Source: Verrucomicrobiota bacterium (GTDB lineage: Bacteria; Verrucomicrobiota; Verrucomicrobiia; Limisphaerales; SXQI01). From it: a DNA stretch of 8,972 nucleotides. The stretch lies in the NCBI GenBank assembly GCA_008933045.1, contig WBXJ01000122.1, positions 1 to 8,972 of the forward strand, read 5' to 3'. Position 1 is the stretch's first letter. Every line of letters begins with the position of its first letter. The notes under the pieces are model-generated. The model had not been told where the DNA came from. It ran no database searches and was given only the letters and a program-made list of their open reading frames with translations. A program made the translations under genes and the position numbers. Below are positions 1-6,920 of the stretch, piece after piece.

Positions 1-3000
1 AATAAGGGTGCTTGTGCGGGCTGATCTGCTGGGTTTGAATAACCCACCTTGACGTCGAGGCCGAGAGATTGCATCTCTTTGACCAATACGTTGAACGATT
101 CGGGCACTCCGGCCTCCAAAGAATTGTCACCTTTGACAATGCTTTCATAGATGCGCGTGCGTCCCTGCACATCATCCGACTTGACCGTGAGCAACTCTTG
201 AAGAGTGTAGGCTGCTCCATACGCTTCCATGGCCCAGACTTCCATTTCTCCGAACCGCTGACCGCCGTACTGCGCTTTGCCGCCCAGCGGTTGCTGAGTT
301 ACCAACGAGTAGGGACCAACTGCGCGAGCATGGATCTTATCCGCCACCAAGTGTCCAAGCTTCATCATGTAAATGTAGCCGACGACAATCTCTTGGTCGA
401 ACATGTCACCCGTGCGTCCATCATAAAGATGGATTTTTGCATGTTCAGGAAGGCCCGCATCCTTCAGATACTTCCGGATATCCTTCTCCTTGATGCCGTC
501 AAACACAGGCGTCGCAAAACGCATGCCCAACAACTTCGCAGCCCAACCCAGATGCGTTTCTAGAACCTGCCCTACGTTCATGCGCGAAGGCACGCCCAGC
601 GGGTTCAGAACGATGTCCATCGGAGTGCCATCCGCCAAGAACGGCATGTCTTCTTCAGCAACAATCTTTGCAACGACACCCTTGTTTCCATGGCGTCCTG
701 CCATCTTGTCACCGACTGAAAGCTTGCGCTTCGATGCGACATAAACCTTCACCGACTTGATAATGCCAGGATCGACATCATCCCCTGCTTCGGCCCGTCC
801 GACTTCCTCATCATGGTGCATCTGCAAATCTTCAAACTTCCGTTTGAACTGGCCGATGATCTCGTTGATCTTGTTACGGATAGGCGAAGGATCGATCTCG
901 ATCCGATCATAAACCCCAGCCAGCTTGCGCAGTAGGGTCTTAGTGATTTTACGGTTTGCCGGGATGATAATCTCGCCGGTCTCCGAATTCACCACATCCA
1001 GCGGAATCTTCTCACCTAAGAGGATATTGCTCAATCCCTCGGTCAATTGCTCGCGCAATTCCTCGAGTTTGGCCTTGTGTTCCTCTTCGACCTGTTTGGC
1101 ATGCTTCTTAATCTCAGGTCCTCCCGAGGCTTTTACGATTGGCTTCTCGCTTTCCTTTTTCGAGGAAACTTTCACATCCATCACAATGCCGTAGGTGCCC
1201 GAAGGAACCTTCAGCGAGGTGTCTTTCACATCCGCAGCTTTTTCGCCGAAAATGGCACGCAATAATCGCTCTTCAGGTGCAAGTTCGGTTTCGCTTTTTG
1301 GAGTAATTTTGCCGACCAAAATATCTCCAGGCTTAACCTCTGCCCCGATGCGAATGACGCCATCCAATCCAAGATTCCTCAACGCTTCCTCACCTAGGTT
1401 AGGAATGTCGCGGGTAATTTCTTCAGGCCCCAGTTTTGTATCACGAGCACCCACTTCAAATTCATCAATGTGAATAGAGGTAAAGACATCGTCCTTTACA
1501 ATTCGTTCACTGATCAAAATCGCGTCTTCAAAGTTGTAACCATTCCACGGCATGAACGCGCAGAGCACGTTTCTACCGAGGGCGAGTTCACCGCCTTGTG
1601 TGCAAGGTCCGTCAGCCAATGCTTGACCCTTCTTGATCGTGTCGCCCTTGCTCACCAGAATCTTCTGGTTAATACAAGTAGCGGCGTTGGATCGCATGAA
1701 TTTGCGAATCGGATAAACGTGCGTCCCTTCCTCGATATCGGTCTTAATCTTTTTCTTTCCCTCAGGCAATTTGCCATCTCGGGTGATAATGATCTGATTA
1801 CCAATAACCGACGCGACCTTGCCCGACTCCTCGGCAACAAGCACCGCACGCGAGTCACGAGCCACGCGCTCTTCCAAACCGGTCGCGACCAGAGGTGCTT
1901 CCGTAACGAGAAGCGGAACCGCTTGCCGTTGCATGTTCGAACCCATCAATGCGCGGTTCGCATCGTCGTGCTCGAGGAATGGAATGAGACCCGCAGCTAC
2001 CGAAACCAACTGCTTGGGCGAAACATCCATGTAATCAACCTTGGAAGGTTCGACATCCACGAAGTCACCTTTGCAGCGGCAAAGAACGCGATCTGTGACA
2101 AAATTACCCTTTTCATCGATCATCGAATTGGCCTGCGCCACAGTAAAGGCTTCCTCACGGTCTGCCGTCAGGTAATCCAAATGTGACGTAACGCGCCCAT
2201 TCTCAACCTTGCGATACGGAGTCTCGATAAAACCAAAATCGTTGACCCGTGCAAAAGTTGCCAATGAAGCAATCAAACCAATGTTTGGACCTTCCGGAGT
2301 TTCCACCGGACAAATACGGCCATAGTGCGACGGATGAACGTCACGAACTTCAAAGCCAGCTCGATCACGCGAAAGACCTCCAGGCCCTAGCGCCGACAAG
2401 CGGCGTTTATGGGTGAGTTCAGCCAGCGGATTGATCTGATCCATGAATTGTGAAAGCTGACTTCGTCCGAAAAAGTCGCGGACCACCGCAGACAATGCTT
2501 TCGGATTAATCAACTTCTGCGGCGTCATGGTGTCCATGCCCTGATCAAATAGGGTCATGCGTTCCTTCACCAATCGTTCCGTGCGAGCTAGACCCACTCG
2601 GCATTGGTTAGCGAGCAACTCACCCACAGTGCGGATGCGTCGGCTTCCCAAATGGTCGATATCGTCTAAAGAGCCTTCGCCCTTCTTCAGTCGGAGCAAA
2701 TATTTCGTTGCCGCGACCAAGTCTTCCTTGGTTAGGATACGAGAATCGTTGCTCGACTTCAGCCCCAGCTTCTGGATGATTTTGTAACGACCGACACGGC
2801 CCAAGTCGTAGCGCTTCGAGTCGAAGAACAAACGCTTGATCAATGCGCGGGCGTTAGCTGCAGTGGGTGGATCTCCGGGCCGGAGGCGGCGGTAAATATC
2901 CTTCAATGCATCTTCTTCGTTCTTGGTCGGATCCTTCTTGAGGCATTTAATCACCACGCCATCATCGACCGTCGTATCAACGACACGGATCTTCGTGATC

Positions 3001-3809
3001 CCAAGATCGGCAATCTGCTTGACCACGGCCTTCGACAGTGGCTCAAAAGCACGTGCCACAACAATCCCCTTGTCAGGATCATTGGCATCTTCAACCAAAA
3101 CTTTGTTTTGAATGTCTTCAAGCGCATCCGCCTGCTTGATGCTCAACTCCTCGATGTTGTAGAACAACTTCAGGATATCAAGGTCTGAACCATACCCTAG
3201 AGCACGGAAAAACGTAGTGGTAAGGAATTTACGGCGGCGTTTTTTACGATCCAGATACACATAGAGCAAATCGCTCGTGTCAAATTGCGCCTCATACCAC
3301 GAACCACGGTCGGGAATAATCCGGAACGAATGGAGGGTCTTTCCGTTCAGATGTTGAGTTGCCTCAAATGCTAAACCAGGGGAGCGATGCAGTTGGCTGA
3401 CAATGACGCGCTCCGCACCATTGATGACAAAAGTTCCCTGCGGTGTCATGAGCGGTAGCTCACCCATGAATACCTTCTCCTCCTTCGTCTCCTTGTCCTC
3501 CTTCAGCATGAAGGTGACATGAAGAGGCGCTCCGTAAGTAATGCCCTCACGTAAACACTCTAGCCAGTCTTGCTTCGGTTCACCAATTTCGTAATTGTGA
3601 AATCCTAGCACGCATTTCCCATCGTAACTCTCGATTGGAAAAACTTCAGTAAACACGGCTTGGAGACCCAAGTTTTTTCGCTTGGATTGAGCAACCTCCG
3701 CTTGGAGGAACTCACGATACGAATTGACCTGAATCTCGATGAGATTCGGGGGGGCAATAACTTCTTTGATCTTACCAAAATTTATACGTTCAGCGGTGCG
3801 CGATGGCAT
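1..3809 (-). CDS. rpoB: RNA polymerase beta subunit RpoB (3' end beyond window)
   Basis: This is the beta subunit of DNA-dependent RNA polymerase, which forms the catalytic cleft with beta'. The minus frame is open from ATG at 3809 to the window edge, giving 1269 visible codons. The protein begins MPSRTAERINFGKI. Landmarks in order are: MGELPLMTPQGTFVINGAERV (early beta-lobe region); the rifampicin region around residues 451-480 (QLSQFMDQINPLAELTHKRR, then LSALGPGGL); the segment PVETPEGPNIGLI; GDKMAGRHGNKG near residues 1033-1044; and GEMEVWAMEAYGA near the C-terminus. The last visible residues (...NPADQPAQAPL) lie beyond the usual C-terminal helix, so only a short tail is probably missing. 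The frame was checked at several points from about 580 to 2440 and shows no frameshift. GAGG lies 5 nt before the start. Compared with E. coli, residue 459 is Ile where position 518 is Asn, and residue 463 is Ala where 522 is Ser. A rpoC gene would be expected just left of the window. Confidence 0.98.
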   Translation of the reverse strand, partial: MPSRTAERINFGKIKEVIAPPNLIEIQVNSYREFLQAEVAQSKRKNLGLQAVFTEVFPIESYDGKCVLGFHNYEIGEPKQDWLECLREGITYGAPLHVTFMLKEDKETKEEKVFMGELPLMTPQGTFVINGAERVIVSQLHRSPGLAFEATQHLNGKTLHSFRIIPDRGSWYEAQFDTSDLLYVYLDRKKRRRKFLTTTFFRALGYGSDLDILKLFYNIEELSIKQADALEDIQNKVLVEDANDPDKGIVVARAFEPLSKAVVKQIADLGITKIRVVDTTVDDGVVIKCLKKDPTKNEEDALKDIYRRLRPGDPPTAANARALIKRLFFDSKRYDLGRVGRYKIIQKLGLKSSNDSRILTKEDLVAATKYLLRLKKGEGSLDDIDHLGSRRIRTVGELLANQCRVGLARTERLVKERMTLFDQGMDTMTPQKLINPKALSAVVRDFFGRSQLSQFMDQINPLAELTHKRRLSALGPGGLSRDRAGFEVRDVHPSHYGRICPVETPEGPNIGLIASLATFARVNDFGFIETPYRKVENGRVTSHLDYLTADREEAFTVAQANSMIDEKGNFVTDRVLCRCKGDFVDVEPSKVDYMDVSPKQLVSVAAGLIPFLEHDDANRALMGSNMQRQAVPLLVTEAPLVATGLEERVARDSRAVLVAEESGKVASVIGNQIIITRDGKLPEGKKKIKTDIEEGTHVYPIRKFMRSNAATCINQKILVSKGDTIKKGQALADGPCTQGGELALGRNVLCAFMPWNGYNFEDAILISERIVKDDVFTSIHIDEFEVGARDTKLGPEEITRDIPNLGEEALRNLGLDGVIRIGAEVKPGDILVGKITPKSETELAPEERLLRAIFGEKAADVKDTSLKVPSGTYGIVMDVKVSSKKESEKPIVKASGGPEIKKHAKQVEEEHKAKLEELREQLTEGLSNILLGEKIPLDVVNSETGEIIIPANRKITKTLLRKLAGVYDRIEIDPSPIRNKINEIIGQFKRKFEDLQMHHDEEVGRAEAGDDVDPGIIKSVKVYVASKRKLSVGDKMAGRHGNKGVVAKIVAEEDMPFLADGTPMDIVLNPLGVPSRMNVGQVLETHLGWAAKLLGMRFATPVFDGIKEKDIRKYLKDAGLPEHAKIHLYDGRTGDMFDQEIVVGYIYMMKLGHLVADKIHARAVGPYSLVTQQPLGGKAQYGGQRFGEMEVWAMEAYGAAYTLQELLTVKSDDVQGRTRIYESIVKGDNSLEAGVPESFNVLVKEMQSLGLDVKVGYSNPADQPAQAPL

Positions 3810-3814
3810 TTTTT

Positions 3815-3818
3815 CCTC
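3815..3818 (-). promoter_or_regulatory. Shine-Dalgarno of rpoB
   Basis: On the minus strand the bases before the rpoB ATG read GAGGAAAAA. GAGG is spaced 5 nt from the start codon, a good ribosome-binding site. It fixes the start at 3809 and contrasts with the weak or absent sites of most upstream genes here. Confidence 0.75.
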
Positions 3819-3860
3819 AATTGCTGGCTGGGCTTGCGGCCTAGCACTATGGATTAATCA

Positions 3861-3907
3861 AAACGAAAGAAAACCGGCATCCTTGGGGCTCCAAGGATTT
3901 CACCGGT
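3861..3907 (-). terminator. Hairpin with T-rich tail in the rpoB leader (attenuator candidate)
   Basis: Read on the minus strand, ACCGG (3907-3903), a 4-nt bulge TGAA, then ATCCTTGG (3898-3891), a loop AGCC, CCAAGGAT (3886-3879), a single G, and CCGGT (3877-3873) form an 8-bp plus 5-bp stem. The asymmetric internal loop is 4 nt against 1 nt. The stem is followed at once by TTTCTTTCGTTT. It lies about 50 nt upstream of the rpoB Shine-Dalgarno and downstream of a promoter candidate. The tail is interrupted by C and CG, so partial termination (attenuation) or an RNA-processing role is more likely than complete termination. The structure is seen directly; the function is inferred. Confidence 0.5.
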
Positions 3908-3918
3908 CCAAAATTCGT

Positions 3919-3948
3919 ATTTTACTACCTGACGATACAGTCTAACAA
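3919..3948 (-). promoter_or_regulatory. Candidate sigma70-type promoter for rpoB
   Basis: On the minus strand TTGTTA (3948-3943) and TAAAAT (3924-3919) are separated by 18 bp. The -35 matches the consensus at 4 of 6 positions and the -10 at 5 of 6. It sits between the rplL terminator and the rpoB leader hairpin, where a promoter is needed if the terminator is efficient. The evidence is pattern matching only. Confidence 0.35.
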
Positions 3949-3990
3949 CTTAATTGATCCTCAAGACAAGTCAACTTAAATCTACGAAAC

Positions 3991-4028
3991 AAAAAGCGAG
4001 GAGTGGCGAGATCTGATCGCCACTCCCC
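3991..4028 (-). terminator. Intrinsic terminator after rplL
   Basis: On the minus strand, 14 nt after the rplL stop, GGGGAGTGGCGA (4028-4017), a 7-nt loop and TCGCCACTCCTC (4009-3998) form a 12-bp stem with one G-U pair. GC and then TTTTT (3995-3991) and GTTTC follow. This is a textbook Rho-independent terminator. In many bacteria the rplL-rpoB gap carries a partial terminator that keeps rpoBC expression below that of the ribosomal proteins. This one looks strong. Confidence 0.8.
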
Positions 4029-4042
4029 ATTGAACTTCAAAA

Positions 4043-4423
4043 TTACTTGACTTCGACCTTAGCGCCAGCTTCTTCAAGCTTCTTCTTGGCGGCATCGGTA
4101 TCAGCTTTGTTCGCACCTTCGAGCAGTGTCTTTGGTGCTTCTTCGACAAGCTTCTTAGCTTCGGCAAGACCCAAGCCAGCTTTGACTTCGCGGACGGCTT
4201 TGATGACGGAGATCTTCTTCTCGGCCGGAACTGACACGAGAATTAGGTCAAATGTGGTTTGCGCTTCAGCCACAGGAGCGGCTCCAGCAGGAGCACCAGA
4301 AGCGGCGGCGGCAGGTGCCGCAGCACTGACTCCCCACTTGGTTTCGAGCTGTTTCACGAGGTCTGCGGCTTCAAGGACTGTCAGACCACTGAGTTGTTCA
4401 ACAATTGCTGCAATATCGGCCAT
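4043..4423 (-). CDS. rplL: 50S ribosomal protein L7/L12
   Basis: L7/L12 is the multicopy stalk protein that recruits translation factors (EF-Tu, EF-G, IF2) to the ribosome; it binds the 50S subunit through L10. The 126-residue product has normal family length. The N-terminal dimerisation and L10-binding helices are at residues 1-32 (MADIAAIVEQLSGLTVLEAADLV). A flexible Ala/Pro/Gly hinge is at about 33-53. The factor-binding C-terminal domain is at about 56-126, with EKKISVIKAVREVKAGLGLAEAKKLVEEAPK, and the protein ends AGAKVEVK. Only a weak AGAAAG-like site precedes the ATG. A folded RNA element lies 15 nt upstream and a strong terminator lies downstream. L7/L12 is needed in several copies per ribosome, so boosted translation relative to rplJ is expected. 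Confidence 0.98.
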   Translation of the reverse strand: MADIAAIVEQLSGLTVLEAADLVKQLETKWGVSAAAPAAAASGAPAGAAPVAEAQTTFDLILVSVPAEKKISVIKAVREVKAGLGLAEAKKLVEEAPKTLLEGANKADTDAAKKKLEEAGAKVEVK

Positions 4424-4438
4424 GGTAGCTTTCTAGTT

Positions 4439-4493
4439 TCGTCGTGTAGCGCAGCCGCGCTGGGTTTCAGACTAACAGCCGTTAGTCCGACGA
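4439..4493 (-). promoter_or_regulatory. Three-way-junction RNA element upstream of rplL
   Basis: In the minus-strand transcript TCGTCG (4493-4488) pairs with CGACGA (4444-4439) as a 6-bp closing helix. Inside it are two perfect hairpins: GACTAAC-GGCT-GTTAGTC (4487-4470, 7 bp) and AGCGC-GGCT-GCGCT (4461-4448, 5 bp). Both carry the same tetraloop GGCT. The first hairpin abuts the closing helix with no unpaired base, which favours coaxial stacking. The linkers are 8 and 3 nt. The element ends 15 nt before the rplL ATG, inside the reach of an initiating ribosome. A role in translation control or enhancement of rplL, possibly by L10 or L7/L12, is inference. I do not recognise it as a named RNA family. 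Confidence 0.55.
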
Positions 4494-4525
4494 TTTACTT
4501 TTTCTTTCGGGTTATTTGTGGGTGC

Positions 4526-4551
4526 TGCCCCGAACCACAAAGCTCGGGGCA
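4526..4551 (-). other. Hairpin just after rplJ stop
   Basis: TGCCCCGA (minus strand, 4551-4544) and TCGGGGCA (4533-4526) form a perfect 8-bp stem around a 10-nt loop, starting 7 nt after the rplJ stop codon. No T-run follows, so it is not an intrinsic terminator. It may stabilise the rplJ end, serve as a processing site, or act together with the three-way junction downstream. Confidence 0.4.
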
Positions 4552-4558
4552 AATTAAG

Positions 4559-5086
4559 TTAAGCAACGGGTTGCACTTCAGCCGGTTGGGCTTCAGCGGG
4601 TGCTGCTGGTTCTGACTGCTTGTCAACATGAGCTTTAATGACTCGTGCGAGGCTGCTGGCGGGTGCTTGGATTAAACCGAGCAATGTGCTTCGCAATACC
4701 TCGATTGAGGGTAAGTCAGCCAAAGTAAGCAGCGTCTTGGCCTCTAGTCGCTCGTTGCCGATGTAACCAAACTGGATCTGAGGCTTGTTAAACTCGGATT
4801 GGAATGTCTTCACAACCTTGGCGGTTGCGGAGATGTCCTTCGTGCCGGTCACAATTGCCAACTGGCCAGCTAAGGTGTTGCCAAAATCGGCAAGAGTTTC
4901 CTTCGCAGCGATGCGAAAGATCGAATTCTTGACGACATGAACTTCGGCTCCAACCTTGCGGAGACGTTTCCGGAGCTCAGTAAAATGTCCGACCGTTACA
5001 GCCCGATAATCGACCACAATAAAGAAGGCCGATTGGTTGAGACGGTTGACGTATTCTTGGGAGATGAATTTCTTTTCAGCGCGCAT
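4559..5086 (-). CDS. rplJ: 50S ribosomal protein L10
   Basis: L10 is the stalk base protein. It binds 23S rRNA beside L11 and holds the L7/L12 dimers on its C-terminal helix. The product is 175 residues. The N-terminal rRNA-binding domain is at about 1-100, with AFFIVVDYRAVTVGHFTELRKRLRKVGAEVHVVKNSIFRIA, a typical L10 signature. The L7/L12-binding helix is around 130-155 (SLARVIKAHVDKQ). The Ala/Pro/Glu tail (about 157-175) is low in complexity and probably disordered. The ATG lies 21 nt after the rplA stop, with only an A-rich stretch and no clear Shine-Dalgarno. Translation may be coupled to rplA. The short gap excludes the long L10 leader that regulates this gene in E. coli or Bacillus. 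Confidence 0.97.
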   Translation of the reverse strand: MRAEKKFISQEYVNRLNQSAFFIVVDYRAVTVGHFTELRKRLRKVGAEVHVVKNSIFRIAAKETLADFGNTLAGQLAIVTGTKDISATAKVVKTFQSEFNKPQIQFGYIGNERLEAKTLLTLADLPSIEVLRSTLLGLIQAPASSLARVIKAHVDKQSEPAAPAEAQPAEVQPVA

Positions 5087-5107
5087 GGGATTTTCTTTTG
5101 ATTCAGG

Positions 5108-5800
5108 TTAGGCGGTGAATTCGCGGGTGTCGATGCGCACCGGTGGGCTCATCGTCGCTGAAATAGTGCAGCTCAGCATAAAAATTCCTTTGACACTCGC
5201 GGGGCGTGCCTTCGATACAACCTCGATCACGGCGCGAGCATTTTCATTGATGTGTTCCGCTGAGAACGAAAGCTTGCCAACGGGCACATGAATGTTCCCT
5301 GCTTTATCGACTTTATACTCAACGCGACCCGCCTTGACTTCGCGCACTGCCTTGCCAGTGTCGTCCGTCACGGTGCCAGTCTTGGGGTTGGGCATCAAGC
5401 CGCGTGGCCCGAGAACCTTACCTAATTTGCGAACTTCCACCATCGCCTCGGGAGTTGCAATAGCAACATCAAAATCAGTCCAACCTTCGACACATCGTTT
5501 GATCATGTCATCAAAGCCCACATTCTCCGCTCCAGCAGCCACAGCAGCGTCGGCTGCCGAACCCGGCTTTGCGAAGACCAGGACGCGCACGTTTTTTCCA
5601 CTTCCATGGGGAAGGGGAACAGTGCCGCGAACCATTTGGTCCGATTGTTTCGGATCAACTCCAAGACGAAAAGCCAAGTCAATCGTCTCATTGAACTTGG
5701 GCTTGGGAAACTTGGCGAGGATCTCGACCGCTTGAGCCAAGGTGTAGGACTTCGTCCCATCGACCATGGTCACGGCCTTTTTGTAACGTTTACTAGGCAT
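5108..5800 (-). CDS. rplA: 50S ribosomal protein L1
   Basis: L1 is the large-subunit protein at the tRNA exit side (L1 stalk), and in several bacteria also a translational repressor of its own operon. The product is 230 residues, normal length. The family signature is clear: LGKVLGPRGLMPNPKTGTVT at about 127-146, followed by VREVKAGRVEYKVDKAGNIHVPVGKLSF. The RNA-contacting C-terminal motif reads SATMSPPVRID. As I know the family, the usual form is T-M-G, so the glycine is replaced by serine here. The ATG at 5800 has no Shine-Dalgarno; AATAATAA precedes it. A two-stem structure at 5810-5843 sits where ribosome binding would occur, which hints at L1 feedback. Confidence 0.97.
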   Translation of the reverse strand: MPSKRYKKAVTMVDGTKSYTLAQAVEILAKFPKPKFNETIDLAFRLGVDPKQSDQMVRGTVPLPHGSGKNVRVLVFAKPGSAADAAVAAGAENVGFDDMIKRCVEGWTDFDVAIATPEAMVEVRKLGKVLGPRGLMPNPKTGTVTDDTGKAVREVKAGRVEYKVDKAGNIHVPVGKLSFSAEHINENARAVIEVVSKARPASVKGIFMLSCTISATMSPPVRIDTREFTA

Positions 5801-5809
5801 TTATTATTG

Positions 5810-5843
5810 TGCGGTGCATGCGAGTCGTGTTGACTCTCCCGCA
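5810..5843 (-). promoter_or_regulatory. Two-stem RNA structure before rplA (possible L1 feedback site)
   Basis: On the minus strand, TGCGG (5843-5839), GA, GAGTC (5836-5832), loop AACAC, GACTC (5826-5822), GCATGCA, and CCGCA (5814-5810) form two 5-bp helices around an asymmetric 2/7-nt internal loop. L1 targets in rRNA and mRNA are known to be two helices separated by an asymmetric loop. The 3' end lies 9 nt before the rplA ATG, so binding could block initiation. The pairing is seen; L1 binding is inferred. Confidence 0.35.
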
Positions 5844-5876
5844 GTTGAGGTTAATTGATGATTTGGAAATTATTTC

Positions 5877-6302
5877 TTAGCCGACGACGTCAATGCCCAT
5901 GCTGCGGGCAGTTCCAGCGACAATTCGATACCCCGCAGCTTCATCGGAAGAGTTGAGATCTTTTGCCTTGATTTTGACAATATCCAACACTTGTTGGCGA
6001 GTGACCTTGCCGACTTTGTCCTTGTTCGGCACTTTGGATCCGGAGGCCACGCCAGCCGCTTTTTTCAGCAACGCTGAGGCAGGTGGAGACTTCGTGATGA
6101 ACGTGAACGATTTATCCTGATAAACCGTAATCACCACAGGGATAATCATCCCCGCTTGATCTTTAGTGGTGGCGTTGAATTCCTTACAGAACGCCATAAT
6201 ATTGACACCCTGTTGACCCAAAGCGGGGCCGACCGGAGGGGCGGGATTCGCCTGACCGGCTGGAATTTGAAGCTTAATCTGTCCGACAACTTTCTTAGCC
6301 AT
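5877..6302 (-). CDS. rplK: 50S ribosomal protein L11
   Basis: L11 binds the GTPase-associated centre of 23S rRNA at the stalk base and takes part in factor function and the stringent response. At 141 residues it has exactly the usual length. The N-terminal domain has the proline-rich QIPAGQANPAPPVGPALGQQ at about 12-31, where thiostrepton-class antibiotics contact the L11-rRNA site, followed by GVNIMAFCKEFNA. The C-terminal rRNA-binding domain includes VTRQQVLDIVKIKAKDLNS and ends TARSMGIDVVG. The ATG is preceded by TTTTTT with no Shine-Dalgarno. A 44-bp gap separates it from nusG and carries a weak promoter candidate. Confidence 0.98.
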   Translation of the reverse strand: MAKKVVGQIKLQIPAGQANPAPPVGPALGQQGVNIMAFCKEFNATTKDQAGMIIPVVITVYQDKSFTFITKSPPASALLKKAAGVASGSKVPNKDKVGKVTRQQVLDIVKIKAKDLNSSDEAAGYRIVAGTARSMGIDVVG

Positions 6303-6321
6303 AAAAAACGATGAACTTTAA

Positions 6322-6350
6322 ATTTGAACTGGTTAACAACGCGAAATCAA
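6322..6350 (-). promoter_or_regulatory. Weak promoter candidate upstream of rplK
   Basis: On the minus strand TTGATT (6350-6345) and TCAAAT (6327-6322) are 17 bp apart, each 4 of 6 to the sigma70 consensus. The -35 overlaps the nusG stop. E. coli also starts its L11 operon from a promoter between nusG and rplK, which makes the position plausible. The sequence match alone is weak. Confidence 0.25.
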
Positions 6351-6895
6351 GCCTTTTCGACCTGCCAATACTCTAACTCGACGGGAGTATTGCGCCCGAA
6401 AATGTTTACCGTCACCTTGAGCTTGCCACGTTCGGGGTCGATCTCCTCAATCGCACCACCAAAATTCAGGAACGGACCGTCATTGATCTTGATCAGCTCG
6501 CCGACATCGAAGTTGACCTTCGGCTTCTCGGTGTCCTCAGAGTCAGAAATCTGAGCCTTGATCGAGTCAATCTCCTCTTGGCTTGTGGGTGAGGGTCGTT
6601 CTCCACCAATGAAGCCGATAATTCCTTGGGTCTCACGAACAAAATACCAAGGCTTCTCAATGATCCTTTTGTTGTCATCGAAGAGCACGAGGTTCACAAA
6701 AACGTAGCCGGGGTAGAGCTTGCGGCTAGTGACGGTTTTTTTGCCGGCACGAACCTCCGCCACCTTCTCCATCGGGAGAAGAATTTCCTTCACATACTCG
6801 GACATCTCTTCGGTCTTCAGACGCTTCTCTAGGCTGTCTTTAACCTTTTGTTCCTGACCCGCGAGGGTATGTAGCACGAACCACTGGCTTTGCAT
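6347..6895 (-). CDS. nusG: Transcription elongation/antitermination factor NusG
   Basis: NusG (Spt5 family) binds RNA polymerase across the cleft. It modulates pausing and links transcription to Rho or to the ribosome. The product is 182 residues. The NGN domain (about 1-115) begins QSQWFVLHTLAGQEQKVKDSLEKR and contains KLYPGYVFVNLV and PWYFVRETQGIIGFIGG. An acidic linker (ISDSEDTEKPK) leads to the KOW domain at about 131-182, with DGPFLNFGGAIEEID and KVTVNIFGRNTPVEL. The start has a real Shine-Dalgarno, AAGGA (minus strand, 6908-6904), 8 nt before the ATG. The gene follows secE by 25 bp, the standard secE-nusG pair. Confidence 0.97.
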   Translation of the reverse strand: MQSQWFVLHTLAGQEQKVKDSLEKRLKTEEMSEYVKEILLPMEKVAEVRAGKKTVTSRKLYPGYVFVNLVLFDDNKRIIEKPWYFVRETQGIIGFIGGERPSPTSQEEIDSIKAQISDSEDTEKPKVNFDVGELIKINDGPFLNFGGAIEEIDPERGKLKVTVNIFGRNTPVELEYWQVEKA

Positions 6896-6903
6896 GAGCA
6901 GAA

Positions 6904-6908
6904 TCCTT
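6904..6908 (-). promoter_or_regulatory. Shine-Dalgarno of nusG
   Basis: AAGGA on the minus strand, 8 nt before the nusG ATG, lies in the 25-bp gap after the secE stop. It supports the start at 6895. Confidence 0.7.
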
Positions 6909-6920
6909 GTGTATCGGTGA

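Noticed and set aside
1..60. rpoB stop codon or rpoC start inside the window
   Set aside because: The frame stays open to base 1; the C-terminal tail is reached but no stop is visible.
3887..3890. Loop AGCC of the rpoB leader hairpin is complementary to the GGCT loops before rplL, suggesting a kissing contact
   Set aside because: A 4-base match is expected by chance, and a strong terminator lies between the two elements, so they would often be on different RNAs.
4526..4551. Intrinsic terminator after rplJ
   Set aside because: The stem is good but no T-run follows on the minus strand, and termination here would cut off rplL.
5087..5107. L10 leader regulatory RNA before rplJ
   Set aside because: The gap is 21 nt, too short for the known leader fold.
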